This document shows, piece by piece, positions 6,875-13,453 of a stretch of 15,739 nt of DNA. Under the pieces are notes generated by a model, which was not told where the DNA came from, searched no databases, and worked only from the letters and a program-made list of their open reading frames with translations. The translations under genes were made by a program, and so were the position numbers. Source of the stretch: CAYYAQ01 sp964469555 (lineage in GTDB: Bacteria; Planctomycetota; UBA1135; UBA2386); contig CAYYAQ010000122.1 in the NCBI GenBank assembly GCA_964469555.1, positions 1-15,739 of the forward strand, read 5' to 3'. Each line of letters opens with the position of its first letter. Positions within the stretch are counted from its first letter, which is position 1.

Positions 6875-6900
6875 AGCCCTCGGGTGCAAGTCCGGGGGCT
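6875..6900. terminator. second hairpin between converging genes
   Basis: AGCCCTCGG (6875-6883) pairs with CCGGGGGCT (6892-6900), with one G-U pair and an 8-nt loop (GTGCAAGT), followed by TCTTC. With the hairpin just before it, this gives a double terminator between paralogue B and the end of the purF operon, which comes from the other strand. Confidence 0.6.
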
Positions 6901-6919
6901 TCTTCGTGTACGGATGGCG

Positions 6920-7501
6920 TCAGGGCCGCGTTCGAAGCTCAGCGCGAGCCGCCTCCAGGTCGTCCGGTGTATCGAGGTCGCGGCCTATCCACGCGTCCTC
7001 GACCGCCACGACCCGGACCCGGTCCGCGTCGGCGGCGACGACGTCGCGGAGAGAGCCGGACGCGGACTCGACCTCATCGAACAGTCGCTGCGAGAGTCCG
7101 ATCGGGTGTCCAGGTCGTCCGTCGAACAGAGGCAACACGACCTCGCCACCGGCACCGAGCTCGGTGACGACCGCACGCACCGTCGCTTCGCCGACCAGAG
7201 CGTAGTCGACCGGAAACACCAGGGCTCCGCGGCACGCACCTTGAACCGACGCGAGACCGGCGCGGATGCTGTCGAGCATTTCGCCTCCCGCGGGAACACG
7301 TACCGTCGACACATCGCCCAAGGGCGGCAGCGGCAAGGCGTCCTCGGAACGCACGACAACGATGGTCTGCGCTCCGCCTTTCCGACACGACCGGACGACC
7401 CGTTCTACCGCCGTGGAATCACCCAGCTCGAGCAGCGCCTTGTCCGCACCCATGCGCCGACCTTGCCCTGCGGCGAGGACGATGGCGCCGACATCGAACA
7501 T
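6920..7501 (-). CDS. MobA/MocA-like nucleotidyltransferase (NTP_transf_3 family)
   Basis: 193 residues, ATG at 7501-7499. The N-terminal signature LAAGQGRRMG (9-18) with Lys21 is the nucleotide-binding loop of the MobA-like NTP transferase fold. FPVDY (96-100) replaces the usual metal-binding G-D-x-P strand and still keeps an Asp. GRPGHP (128-133) and DLDTPDDL (175-182) match the pattern of molybdenum cofactor cytidylyltransferases (MocA) and related proteins. Such enzymes transfer CMP or GMP to molybdopterin, or nucleotides to other phosphorylated substrates; which reaction applies here cannot be told. Length is typical. The start overlaps the stop of the upstream flavin-reductase gene by one base (TGATG), implying translational coupling. 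It is the last gene of the purF-led operon. No other molybdenum cofactor gene is in the window. Confidence 0.8.
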   Translation of the reverse strand: MFDVGAIVLAAGQGRRMGADKALLELGDSTAVERVVRSCRKGGAQTIVVVRSEDALPLPPLGDVSTVRVPAGGEMLDSIRAGLASVQGACRGALVFPVDYALVGEATVRAVVTELGAGGEVVLPLFDGRPGHPIGLSQRLFDEVESASGSLRDVVAADADRVRVVAVEDAWIGRDLDTPDDLEAARAELRTRP

Positions 7502-7983
7502 CAGTAGCTCAGGCCGTTCTTGCGGACGTGAGTCGTCGGAAGCTCTTCGAGATCCGTGCAGGATCCGTCGATGACCTCACCGCAGAAGATCACGTGGTCA
7601 GACCACGTCGACTCACCGATGATCTTGCACGCAAGGCACGCGTGTGCGTCTGTCAGGTACGGCACGCCACTCGCCGCGAGGGTCGTGTCCAACCCTTCGA
7701 AGGGCTTGTCATCCGGGCCGAATCCCCTCCCGAAGTGTTTGCAGTGGTACATGCTCGACGGTGACAGCACCGAGATGCAGAAGTGCCCACAAGCCCGAAA
7801 GGCTTCGGTCGGGCCGCGCTCCTTGTGCATCGCCACCGTGACTGCGGGCGGTTCGAACCCAGCTTGCTGCACCCAGGAGCCGAGCATGCCGGTCGCCTGG
7901 TCGCCGACGCCGGTCGTCACGATGTAGAGACCACTCGACAGGCGGCCCAGCGCGGGAACGAACGCGGGTTTCGAATCACCCAT
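7501..7983 (-). CDS. flavin reductase-like domain protein (FMN-binding split barrel)
   Basis: 160 residues, ATG at 7983-7981, TGA complement at 7501-7503. The order of motifs fits the flavin reductase-like family: ALGRLSSGLYIVTT (11-24), GMLGSWVQQAGFEPPAVTVAM (split across 32-52), FCISVLSP (68-75) and ACLACKIIGESTWSDHVIFCGEV (split across 115-137). The C-terminal THVRKNGLSY resembles the end of the flavin reductase module of diflavin flavoproteins and of small flavoredoxin-like proteins. It probably binds FMN non-covalently in the cytoplasm and passes electrons to a partner that is not obvious here. Six cysteines in a short protein is many, but no regular metal-binding spacing stands out. It lies 5 bp after pyrE and overlaps the MobA-like gene by one base, so it is in the middle of an operon. 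Confidence 0.82.
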   Translation of the reverse strand: MGDSKPAFVPALGRLSSGLYIVTTGVGDQATGMLGSWVQQAGFEPPAVTVAMHKERGPTEAFRACGHFCISVLSPSSMYHCKHFGRGFGPDDKPFEGLDTTLAASGVPYLTDAHACLACKIIGESTWSDHVIFCGEVIDGSCTDLEELPTTHVRKNGLSY

Positions 7984-7988
7984 CGGCG

Positions 7989-8552
7989 TCAGTCCCCCTT
8001 GATCTCAGCCAGGCCGAACATGGACTTGACGCGGAACTCGGCGCGGAACCCGTCGGCGTCGGAATCTTCGCGGTCGGCGAGTGCGTAGACGACGACCGGC
8101 ACCGCCCCGACTTCGCGCGCGGCGTCGATCGCTTTCAGAGCCGAGCCCCCGGTCGTGATCGTGTCTTCGATGATCGCGACCTTCTCGCCCTCGTGGATCT
8201 CGCCTTCGATCTTCGATCCCACGCCGTGGCCCTTCGCCTCCTTGCGGACGAGGAAGGCGTTCAAGTTCTGTCCGGTGCTGAACGACAACGCAGATACGGC
8301 CGCAGCGATCGGATCGGCGCCCATGGTCAACCCGCCGATCGCCGTGATCTCCGGGTGCTGCTTCAGATCCTCGAGCAGCAGCATGGCGAAGAGGTAGAGG
8401 CCTTCGGGATGCAGGGTGATCTTCTTCCCCTGGATGTAGAACGTCGAGCGCTTGCCCGACACCAGGACGATGTCGAGGCCGTCTTTGTAGGCACGGTCGC
8501 GGACCAGTTCGAGGAGACGAGAACGAGCGGCAACCGGATCAAATTCGGTCAT
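7989..8552 (-). CDS. pyrE: orotate phosphoribosyltransferase
   Basis: 187 residues, ATG at 8552-8550. It converts orotate and PRPP to orotidine 5'-phosphate, the fifth step of UMP synthesis, in the cytoplasm. The PRPP-binding signature VAIIEDTITTGGSAL is at 125-139. The mobile catalytic loop RKEAKGHG lies at 103-110, with Lys and His in the expected places. The orotate-side motif SGKRSTFYIQGKK is at 32-44; the residue after Tyr-Ile, commonly Asp, is Gln here. GGLTMGADPIAAAV (73-86) is the usual helix entry. Length is in the normal range (about 180-215). The start overlaps the end of purF by 4 bp (ATGA), so the two are translationally coupled. A purF-pyrE pairing is reasonable because both enzymes draw on PRPP. 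Confidence 0.95.
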   Translation of the reverse strand: MTEFDPVAARSRLLELVRDRAYKDGLDIVLVSGKRSTFYIQGKKITLHPEGLYLFAMLLLEDLKQHPEITAIGGLTMGADPIAAAVSALSFSTGQNLNAFLVRKEAKGHGVGSKIEGEIHEGEKVAIIEDTITTGGSALKAIDAAREVGAVPVVVYALADREDSDADGFRAEFRVKSMFGLAEIKGD

Positions 8553-10015
8553 GATGGAACGCTGGACGCAGTGAGGCGGTCTTGCTCGATGTCATGCAGC
8601 ATCGCGGGAGTGATGTCACCCGTCGGATACTCACCCATGAAGCAAGCCTTGCAGAACTCCAGAGGCTCGTCGGCACTCTGGTTGACCGCCTCGACCATGT
8701 CATCGATCGCCTGGTAGAGCAGATGATCGCACCCCAGCTCCACGGCGATCTCTTCGATGCTCCTGTCCAATGCGACGAAGTCGCGCTTGGTCGACATGTC
8801 GATGCCGTAGAGGCATGGGTGGTTCAGCGGCGGCGAGTACGAGGCGAGGTAGACCTTCGTGGCGCCCATCTGGCGCGCAATCTTGACCAGCTGTCGACAG
8901 GTATGGCCCCGCACGATCGAATCGTCGACGATCAGCACGCGCTTGCCCTCGAACTCCATGCGGATCGGGTTGAGCTTGTTGCGCACCGAGTCCTTGCGCA
9001 ACGCATCGTTGGCCATGATGAACGTGCGACCGACGTAGCGGTTCTTGACGAAACCCTCGCGGTAGGGAACTTCGAGGGTCTCGGCCATCGTCTGCGCCGC
9101 GGTCCGCGCGGATTCGGGCACGGGGATCACCGCGTCGACTTCGATCCCTGTCTTCCGCCACGCCTCGGCGAGCTTCTTTCCCGATTCGAGGCGAGCCTCG
9201 TAGATCGAGACGCCGTCGAGCGTGCTGTCGGGCCGTGCGAAGTACATGTACTCGAAGATGCACGGTCGGTGCGGCTTGTCGCCGACCTGAATGAACTGTG
9301 GTCGCCGGCTTTCGTCGATCCATAACAGTTCGCCAGCGGCGAGGTTGCGCTGGTTGTCGTAGCCGGAGACGTCGAGGACGACGGACTCGCTCGCGATGGC
9401 GTAGACCGAGCCCTCGCGGGTCTGTTTCTCGCCCATGATGATGGGCTTGATGCCGAAGGGGTCGCGGAAGGCGAACATGCCCGATCCGGCGATGAACCCG
9501 ACCACCGAGTAGGCGCCCTTGACGACCTTGAAGACCTCTGCGACCGCCGCCTGGACGCTATTGGGGGTGATCTCGCCGTTCTCCCGCGCGGCGAGGAGCG
9601 CGTCGGCGAAGACGTAGAGTACTGCTTCCAGGTCACATTCGCTCGTCAGGTGGATGTTGCGCTCCTTGAAGTAGGTGCGCTTGAGCTCCTGGAAGTTCGT
9701 GATGTTGCCGTTGTGGGCGATGGTGATCCCCACGGGGAAGTCGATCGTGAACGGCTGCACATCCGTGCCGCCCCCGGTTCCCACCGTCGGGTAGCGCACG
9801 TGGGCGACCGCGACGGGACCGGTCAACCGATCCATGTGTTTGTCCTGGAACACTTCGCGGACGAGCCCCAACCCCTTCTTGACTTCGAACTTCTTGTCGA
9901 ACGTGACGAGGCCGGCGGCGTCCTGGCCGCGGTGTTGGATGGCGAGAAGGCCGGTGAGAGCGTCCCGGATGACGCTGGTGCCCTCGGGACCGAAAATCGA
10001 GATGAAACCGCACAT
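8549..10015 (-). CDS. purF: amidophosphoribosyltransferase (glutamine PRPP amidotransferase)
   Basis: 488 residues, ATG at 10015-10013. It catalyses the first committed step of purine synthesis, PRPP plus glutamine to phosphoribosylamine. The class II glutaminase domain (1 to about 240) begins with Met-Cys-Gly, so Cys2 becomes the N-terminal nucleophile once Met is removed; this also fixes the start. Other glutaminase residues are Arg74 (HVRYPT), Asn102-Gly103 (AHNGNITN) and Asp128. The phosphoribosyltransferase domain contains RVLIVDDSIVRGHT (359-372). Cysteines at 252 (PCIFEYMYFARPDS), 401 (PCLYGIDMS), 455 and 458 (FCKACFMGEYPTGD) correspond to the four ligands of the [4Fe-4S] cluster in the Bacillus subtilis type enzyme, which the E. 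coli type lacks. Unlike B. subtilis there is no propeptide. It is the first gene of the operon with pyrE and is divergent from the aminotransferase gene; the 94-bp gap must hold both promoters, but I cannot pick them out. Confidence 0.97.
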   Translation of the reverse strand: MCGFISIFGPEGTSVIRDALTGLLAIQHRGQDAAGLVTFDKKFEVKKGLGLVREVFQDKHMDRLTGPVAVAHVRYPTVGTGGGTDVQPFTIDFPVGITIAHNGNITNFQELKRTYFKERNIHLTSECDLEAVLYVFADALLAARENGEITPNSVQAAVAEVFKVVKGAYSVVGFIAGSGMFAFRDPFGIKPIIMGEKQTREGSVYAIASESVVLDVSGYDNQRNLAAGELLWIDESRRPQFIQVGDKPHRPCIFEYMYFARPDSTLDGVSIYEARLESGKKLAEAWRKTGIEVDAVIPVPESARTAAQTMAETLEVPYREGFVKNRYVGRTFIMANDALRKDSVRNKLNPIRMEFEGKRVLIVDDSIVRGHTCRQLVKIARQMGATKVYLASYSPPLNHPCLYGIDMSTKRDFVALDRSIEEIAVELGCDHLLYQAIDDMVEAVNQSADEPLEFCKACFMGEYPTGDITPAMLHDIEQDRLTASSVPS

Positions 10016-10109
10016 GGTTCGCGTCTCAGGGTGTCAGGGAGCAGGGAATGCAGAGTTGAGTGGATGAGCCACTTCCAACAGAACCGCGTAGACCGTATCA
10101 GTAGGACGT

Positions 10110-10997
10110 ATGACTAACCTCTGCAACGTGAACGGGGAAATCGTTCCTGAAGAAGATGCGAGGATCTCGGTCATGGACCGGGGCTTCCTCTTCGGCGATT
10201 CGATCTACGAGGTCACGAGAACCCGGCAAGGAGTGCCGTTTGCGTGGTCAGCTCACCTGGAACGACTGCACCATTCGGCCGTCGGTCTGGAGATGGACCT
10301 GGGGTTGAGCGACAGGGAACTGACCCAGCGGATCATGGGGACCATCGAAGCCGCCGGGAACGCGGAGAACTACGTGCGGATGATTCTCACCCGTGGCGTC
10401 GGGACCTTCCCGAATATCGATGTTCGCTGCGCCGAAGGTGGGACGACCTGCGTCATCATGATTCGGACGCTCCCGGACGGGTTGGACCGACCCGCGCAAG
10501 TAGCCATCGTTCCGCGGCTCCGCACGGATCGCCGTTCGCTGGACCCGGCGATCAAGAGCGGGAACTACTTGAACAACGTGATGGGCCTCAAGGAGGCCCG
10601 GAATCGGGGGGCATCGGAGTGCCTGTTCATGAACCAGGACGGGAAGCTGACCGAGGCCTCGACTTCGAACGTGTGGATCATCCAGGGCGACACGGTGGCC
10701 ACCCCGGCCCTGGGCGCTGGCCTTCTCGCGGGTGTCACTCGTCGACTCCTGCTCGCGACGTGTCAGCAGGAGGGGATCACCTGCGTCGAAAAGGATCTCT
10801 ACGAGGCGGACGTGCGCTCGGCGGACGGCATGTTCCTCACCTCCACCCTGCGCGAGATCGCCCCGGTGGACGAACTGGACGGCACTCCGATGCCGGCGAG
10901 CCCCCTGATCGCCGATCTCAAGGGTCGCTTCTCGGAACATTGCCGCCGCCACTCCGTCGAGATCGACCGGCCCACGATCGACGCCCTGACCCTCTGA
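10110..10997 (+). CDS. class IV PLP-dependent aminotransferase (branched-chain / D-amino acid / aminodeoxychorismate lyase type)
   Basis: 295 residues, ATG at 10110, TGA at 10995-10997. The fold-type IV signature is clear. Lys149 in AIKSGNYLNNV is the PLP-binding lysine, and Glu182 in LTEASTSNVWI contacts the pyridine nitrogen. The GAGLLAGVTRR loop (202-212) binds phosphate, and the N-terminal ISVMDRGFLFGDSIYEV (split across 19-35) leads to the active-site Tyr. Length fits branched-chain aminotransferase (IlvE), D-amino acid aminotransferase and aminodeoxychorismate lyase (PabC). SGNYLNN is common in IlvE-like members, while TEASTSN is closer to D-amino acid aminotransferase or PabC-like members. 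I leave the substrate open. It is divergent from purF and converges with the CBM9-like gene with only 9 bp between stops. AGGA at 10103-10106 is only 3 bases from the start, too close for a good ribosome site. Confidence 0.88.
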   Translation: MTNLCNVNGEIVPEEDARISVMDRGFLFGDSIYEVTRTRQGVPFAWSAHLERLHHSAVGLEMDLGLSDRELTQRIMGTIEAAGNAENYVRMILTRGVGTFPNIDVRCAEGGTTCVIMIRTLPDGLDRPAQVAIVPRLRTDRRSLDPAIKSGNYLNNVMGLKEARNRGASECLFMNQDGKLTEASTSNVWIIQGDTVATPALGAGLLAGVTRRLLLATCQQEGITCVEKDLYEADVRSADGMFLTSTLREIAPVDELDGTPMPASPLIADLKGRFSEHCRRHSVEIDRPTIDALTL

Positions 10998-11006
10998 CCA
11001 CGGAAT

Positions 11007-12851
11007 CTACTTCTTGAAGTCGATGGACTCGCCGGGGGCGAGGATGAGAGTCCGGAGCGGCTTGAGTTCGTTTTGGTGTTTCAGGGCCTGACGGTACGTC
11101 AGGCGTCCGCCGAAGTGCGTGGGGTATTCCTCGGCGATCAGGGCATCGTCGATGAGCGTGGCTTTCGCGCCGAAGACCCGCGCGAGCTTCGCCAACTCCT
11201 TGCCATACGCCCCGGAGATGATCAGCACATCGGGCGCGATGCCGAGCTTCTTGATCAGCGCCTGCGTGATCGATTGGCCGGCGTGAACGAGGGTTTGACC
11301 ATTGTTCCACTCGACGAGGTATCCGACGCTGACCGTGATCTTGCCGTCCTTCGTCATCAGGGCGATCGGCATGATCCGCTTCAGCCCGCCCATCCCGTAG
11401 TCCTTGAACGGCTTGACCTTGAACATCGAGCCCGCCTTCGCGCCCGGGAGATGGAACTCCATGTGCGTGAAGAACGGGCGTTTCGGCTTCGACGCCGACA
11501 TCCGGATGAGCAACGGGTCGTGCCGTCGCGTGATCTCCGTCGGACGCGTCAATAGCACGAAGTCGATGCCACCCATCAGGTACAGCCTCTCGAAGCCGAG
11601 CCCGCACGGATCGATGGCGAAGTTGACCGTGTTGGTGCGGACATACCACCCTCCCTGCGGGAGACGGAACACGCGAATCACGTCCTTCCCCGGCGGCGGA
11701 ACCGCCCGTCGGATCACATCGCGCATCGCGTAGTCCCAGTAGAACGGCAGACCATTCTGCGCGATGCCCGCCGCCTCGCGCGTCATGCGCCGTTGGATCC
11801 GATGGTGGTATTCGATGTTGGCGAGCCGCGGGAACGCCCGCAGGTGGCCATCGAGGTCCGACAGGAGCTTGAATCGAGCCTCGCCGCCCGCCATCGCCGG
11901 ATCCGGTGTGTCCACCGTGCAGAACGTCGGCTTGGTCGCTGTGATCTTCGCGTACGTGTCGACCCAGTACCTCCGACCCGGTCGGTGGTCCTTGGTCATG
12001 GGTGGCGGTGGAAACCTCGGCATGGCGCCACCCACTTCGTACTTCTTCAGCAGCATCACCGACCCGAAAAGACCGGGCTTGATCTGCAGTCCCATCCCGA
12101 AATTCCAACCCACCCGGGTCTGGGGCAAGTGATCGATGTACGCGTCGTAGTCGTTGAGGATCACCTGCATGTCGAACACGCGACTATCCTTCGCCTTCTG
12201 ACCGGGCGGAAGGATCTCCCGCCACGGAATGCGCGCCTCGTAGATCGTGACACCTTCCTTCTTGCGCCGGTCGACGACGCTGTTCGCGCCCTTGGCGAGC
12301 TCCTTGCCTGCTCCCTTCAACCGATTCCAGACGATCAGCTTGTCGCCAACCTCCTCGAGTTGAGCAAAGTAGAACGTGCGGTCTTCGCGACGCCCCGGGT
12401 CGTCGCCGTACCCACGTGTGTCGCGTTTCGGATCGAAAGTGATCATCGCGTTGTCCACCGGCGGAATCTCGTGACGCAGTTTCGCGTTCTTCTTCAACCC
12501 GTGATGCCAATCGTCGAGTACCTGGAGAGCGAGGTACAGATACTGCTCGTCCCACAACATGTAGAGTTGGCCGGAGATGTCGCCGAGGCCGTGGTAGGCA
12601 CCGAGCGCCGTGCCCGAGACCTGGCGCGTGTCGCGAAGAATCAAAGGCATGGTCGGGGGCCACTCGTCGAGGGCGCCGTCGATGCGGATCTTCGTTTCGC
12701 CGCGATACTTGACAATCGCCTTCGGGATCGGCATCGGAACGGGACGCCGCTTCTGCGCGACGCTGCCCTTCTTGAGATCTTGTTTCGGCTTCGTGCCCTC
12801 GCCCTGGGGAACGAACAGGGACGCAGCCAGCAGAAAGAGGATCGAGTTCAT
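11007..12851 (-). CDS. secreted CBM9-like protein with a C-terminal, metal-site-lacking metallo-beta-lactamase-like domain
   Basis: 614 residues from the ATG at 12851-12849. The frame is open further upstream to 13076, but that part lies over the neighbouring protease gene. The inner start begins directly with a signal peptide (MNSILFLLAASLFVPQG). A Lys/Pro-rich linker (about 20-45) leads to a CBM9-like beta-sandwich (about 50-270): KIRIDGALDEWP (54-65), LYMLWDEQYLYLALQVLDD (96-114), NAMITFDP (134-141) and YEARIPWREILP (204-215), which is the DOMON/CBM9 pattern. The second half (about 390-612) has the strand order of UlaG-like metallo-beta-lactamases: GGWYVRTNTVNFAIDPCG (400-417), GIDFVLLTR (428-436), ITVSVGYLVEW (505-515) and TLVHAGQS (520-527). 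The usual T-H-x-H-x-D-H is replaced by TRPTEITRRHD (435-445), and HAGD-T/S by HAGQS. If the fold is right, the metal site is lost. It probably binds rather than cuts its ligand outside the cytoplasm. It is the third gene after lepB and the CPBP protease, 38 bp downstream of the latter. Confidence 0.75.
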   Translation of the reverse strand: MNSILFLLAASLFVPQGEGTKPKQDLKKGSVAQKRRPVPMPIPKAIVKYRGETKIRIDGALDEWPPTMPLILRDTRQVSGTALGAYHGLGDISGQLYMLWDEQYLYLALQVLDDWHHGLKKNAKLRHEIPPVDNAMITFDPKRDTRGYGDDPGRREDRTFYFAQLEEVGDKLIVWNRLKGAGKELAKGANSVVDRRKKEGVTIYEARIPWREILPPGQKAKDSRVFDMQVILNDYDAYIDHLPQTRVGWNFGMGLQIKPGLFGSVMLLKKYEVGGAMPRFPPPPMTKDHRPGRRYWVDTYAKITATKPTFCTVDTPDPAMAGGEARFKLLSDLDGHLRAFPRLANIEYHHRIQRRMTREAAGIAQNGLPFYWDYAMRDVIRRAVPPPGKDVIRVFRLPQGGWYVRTNTVNFAIDPCGLGFERLYLMGGIDFVLLTRPTEITRRHDPLLIRMSASKPKRPFFTHMEFHLPGAKAGSMFKVKPFKDYGMGGLKRIMPIALMTKDGKITVSVGYLVEWNNGQTLVHAGQSITQALIKKLGIAPDVLIISGAYGKELAKLARVFGAKATLIDDALIAEEYPTHFGGRLTYRQALKHQNELKPLRTLILAPGESIDFKK

Positions 12852-12889
12852 AGGATCACGGAGACGTCGGTGGCATAGGCCGGACCGGG

Positions 12890-13453
12890 CTAGAGAGACA
12901 TCCTGCGCAGGGAGATGAAGTTGATCAAGGCGTGCGCCACGGTGACCGAAAGGAGACCAAATCCGAAATGGACCATCACGCTGAAGAGAAGACCGAGAAC
13001 CGTGGCGACACCGGCCCAGAGCAACAGGCCCGGGCCAGTATGCAAGAGACCAAAAACCAGTGCGCTGAGGTACCAATACCCGCCGAGATGGTCCTGCAGC
13101 GCGCCGCGAAAGAGCATTTCCTCACCGATCGCCGATGTCATCGCGATGGCGATGATCTCGGTCTCGTTGAGTTCTCCGATGAACTCCTGGAGACGACCCT
13201 CTAGCTTCGAGAACTGCTTCAGGTAACGCACACCGAGCCAGATCACGCCGCTCACGCCCAGCCCGACGGCCGCGCCGAGCAAAAGTGACCACATCGCATC
13301 ATCCCCCACCGCGATCTCCGAAAGGCGATGTTGCCGCTCGCGGATCCAGAACCACAACACCGCGATGCAGACGAAGATTCCGTACAACACCGACGCCGCC
13401 AGCACGAGGGCGTTCCGCGGCATCTGGTCGTCTGGATGTTGTAGGTCGTTCAC
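12890..13453 (-). CDS. CPBP family intramembrane metalloprotease (Abi/CAAX protease-like)
   Basis: 187 residues. The start is GTG at 13453-13451, overlapping the lepB stop by 4 bp (GTGA), so the two are translationally coupled. The family's three motifs are present: EExxxR as GEEMLFRGALQ (Glu111, Glu112, Arg116), FxxxH as FGLLH (Phe134, His138), and HxxxN as HALIN (His174, Asn178). Hydrophobic segments at about 15-37, 54-74, 97-110, 127-147 and 148-178 give several membrane spans. Family members are glutamate-type intramembrane proteases; some process prenylated proteins or bacteriocin-related peptides, and many have unknown substrates. Length is slightly short but complete for the core. Its position between signal peptidase I and a secreted protein suggests a role in envelope protein handling. 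That is inference from context. Confidence 0.87.
   Translation of the reverse strand: MNDLQHPDDQMPRNALVLAASVLYGIFVCIAVLWFWIRERQHRLSEIAVGDDAMWSLLLGAAVGLGVSGVIWLGVRYLKQFSKLEGRLQEFIGELNETEIIAIAMTSAIGEEMLFRGALQDHLGGYWYLSALVFGLLHTGPGLLLWAGVATVLGLLFSVMVHFGFGLLSVTVAHALINFISLRRMSL

Noticed and set aside
12852..13076. N-terminal extension of the CBM9-like protein to an upstream ATG
   Set aside because: It would overlap the CPBP protease coding region, reads as low-quality shadow sequence, and would bury the clear signal peptide that begins at the inner ATG.
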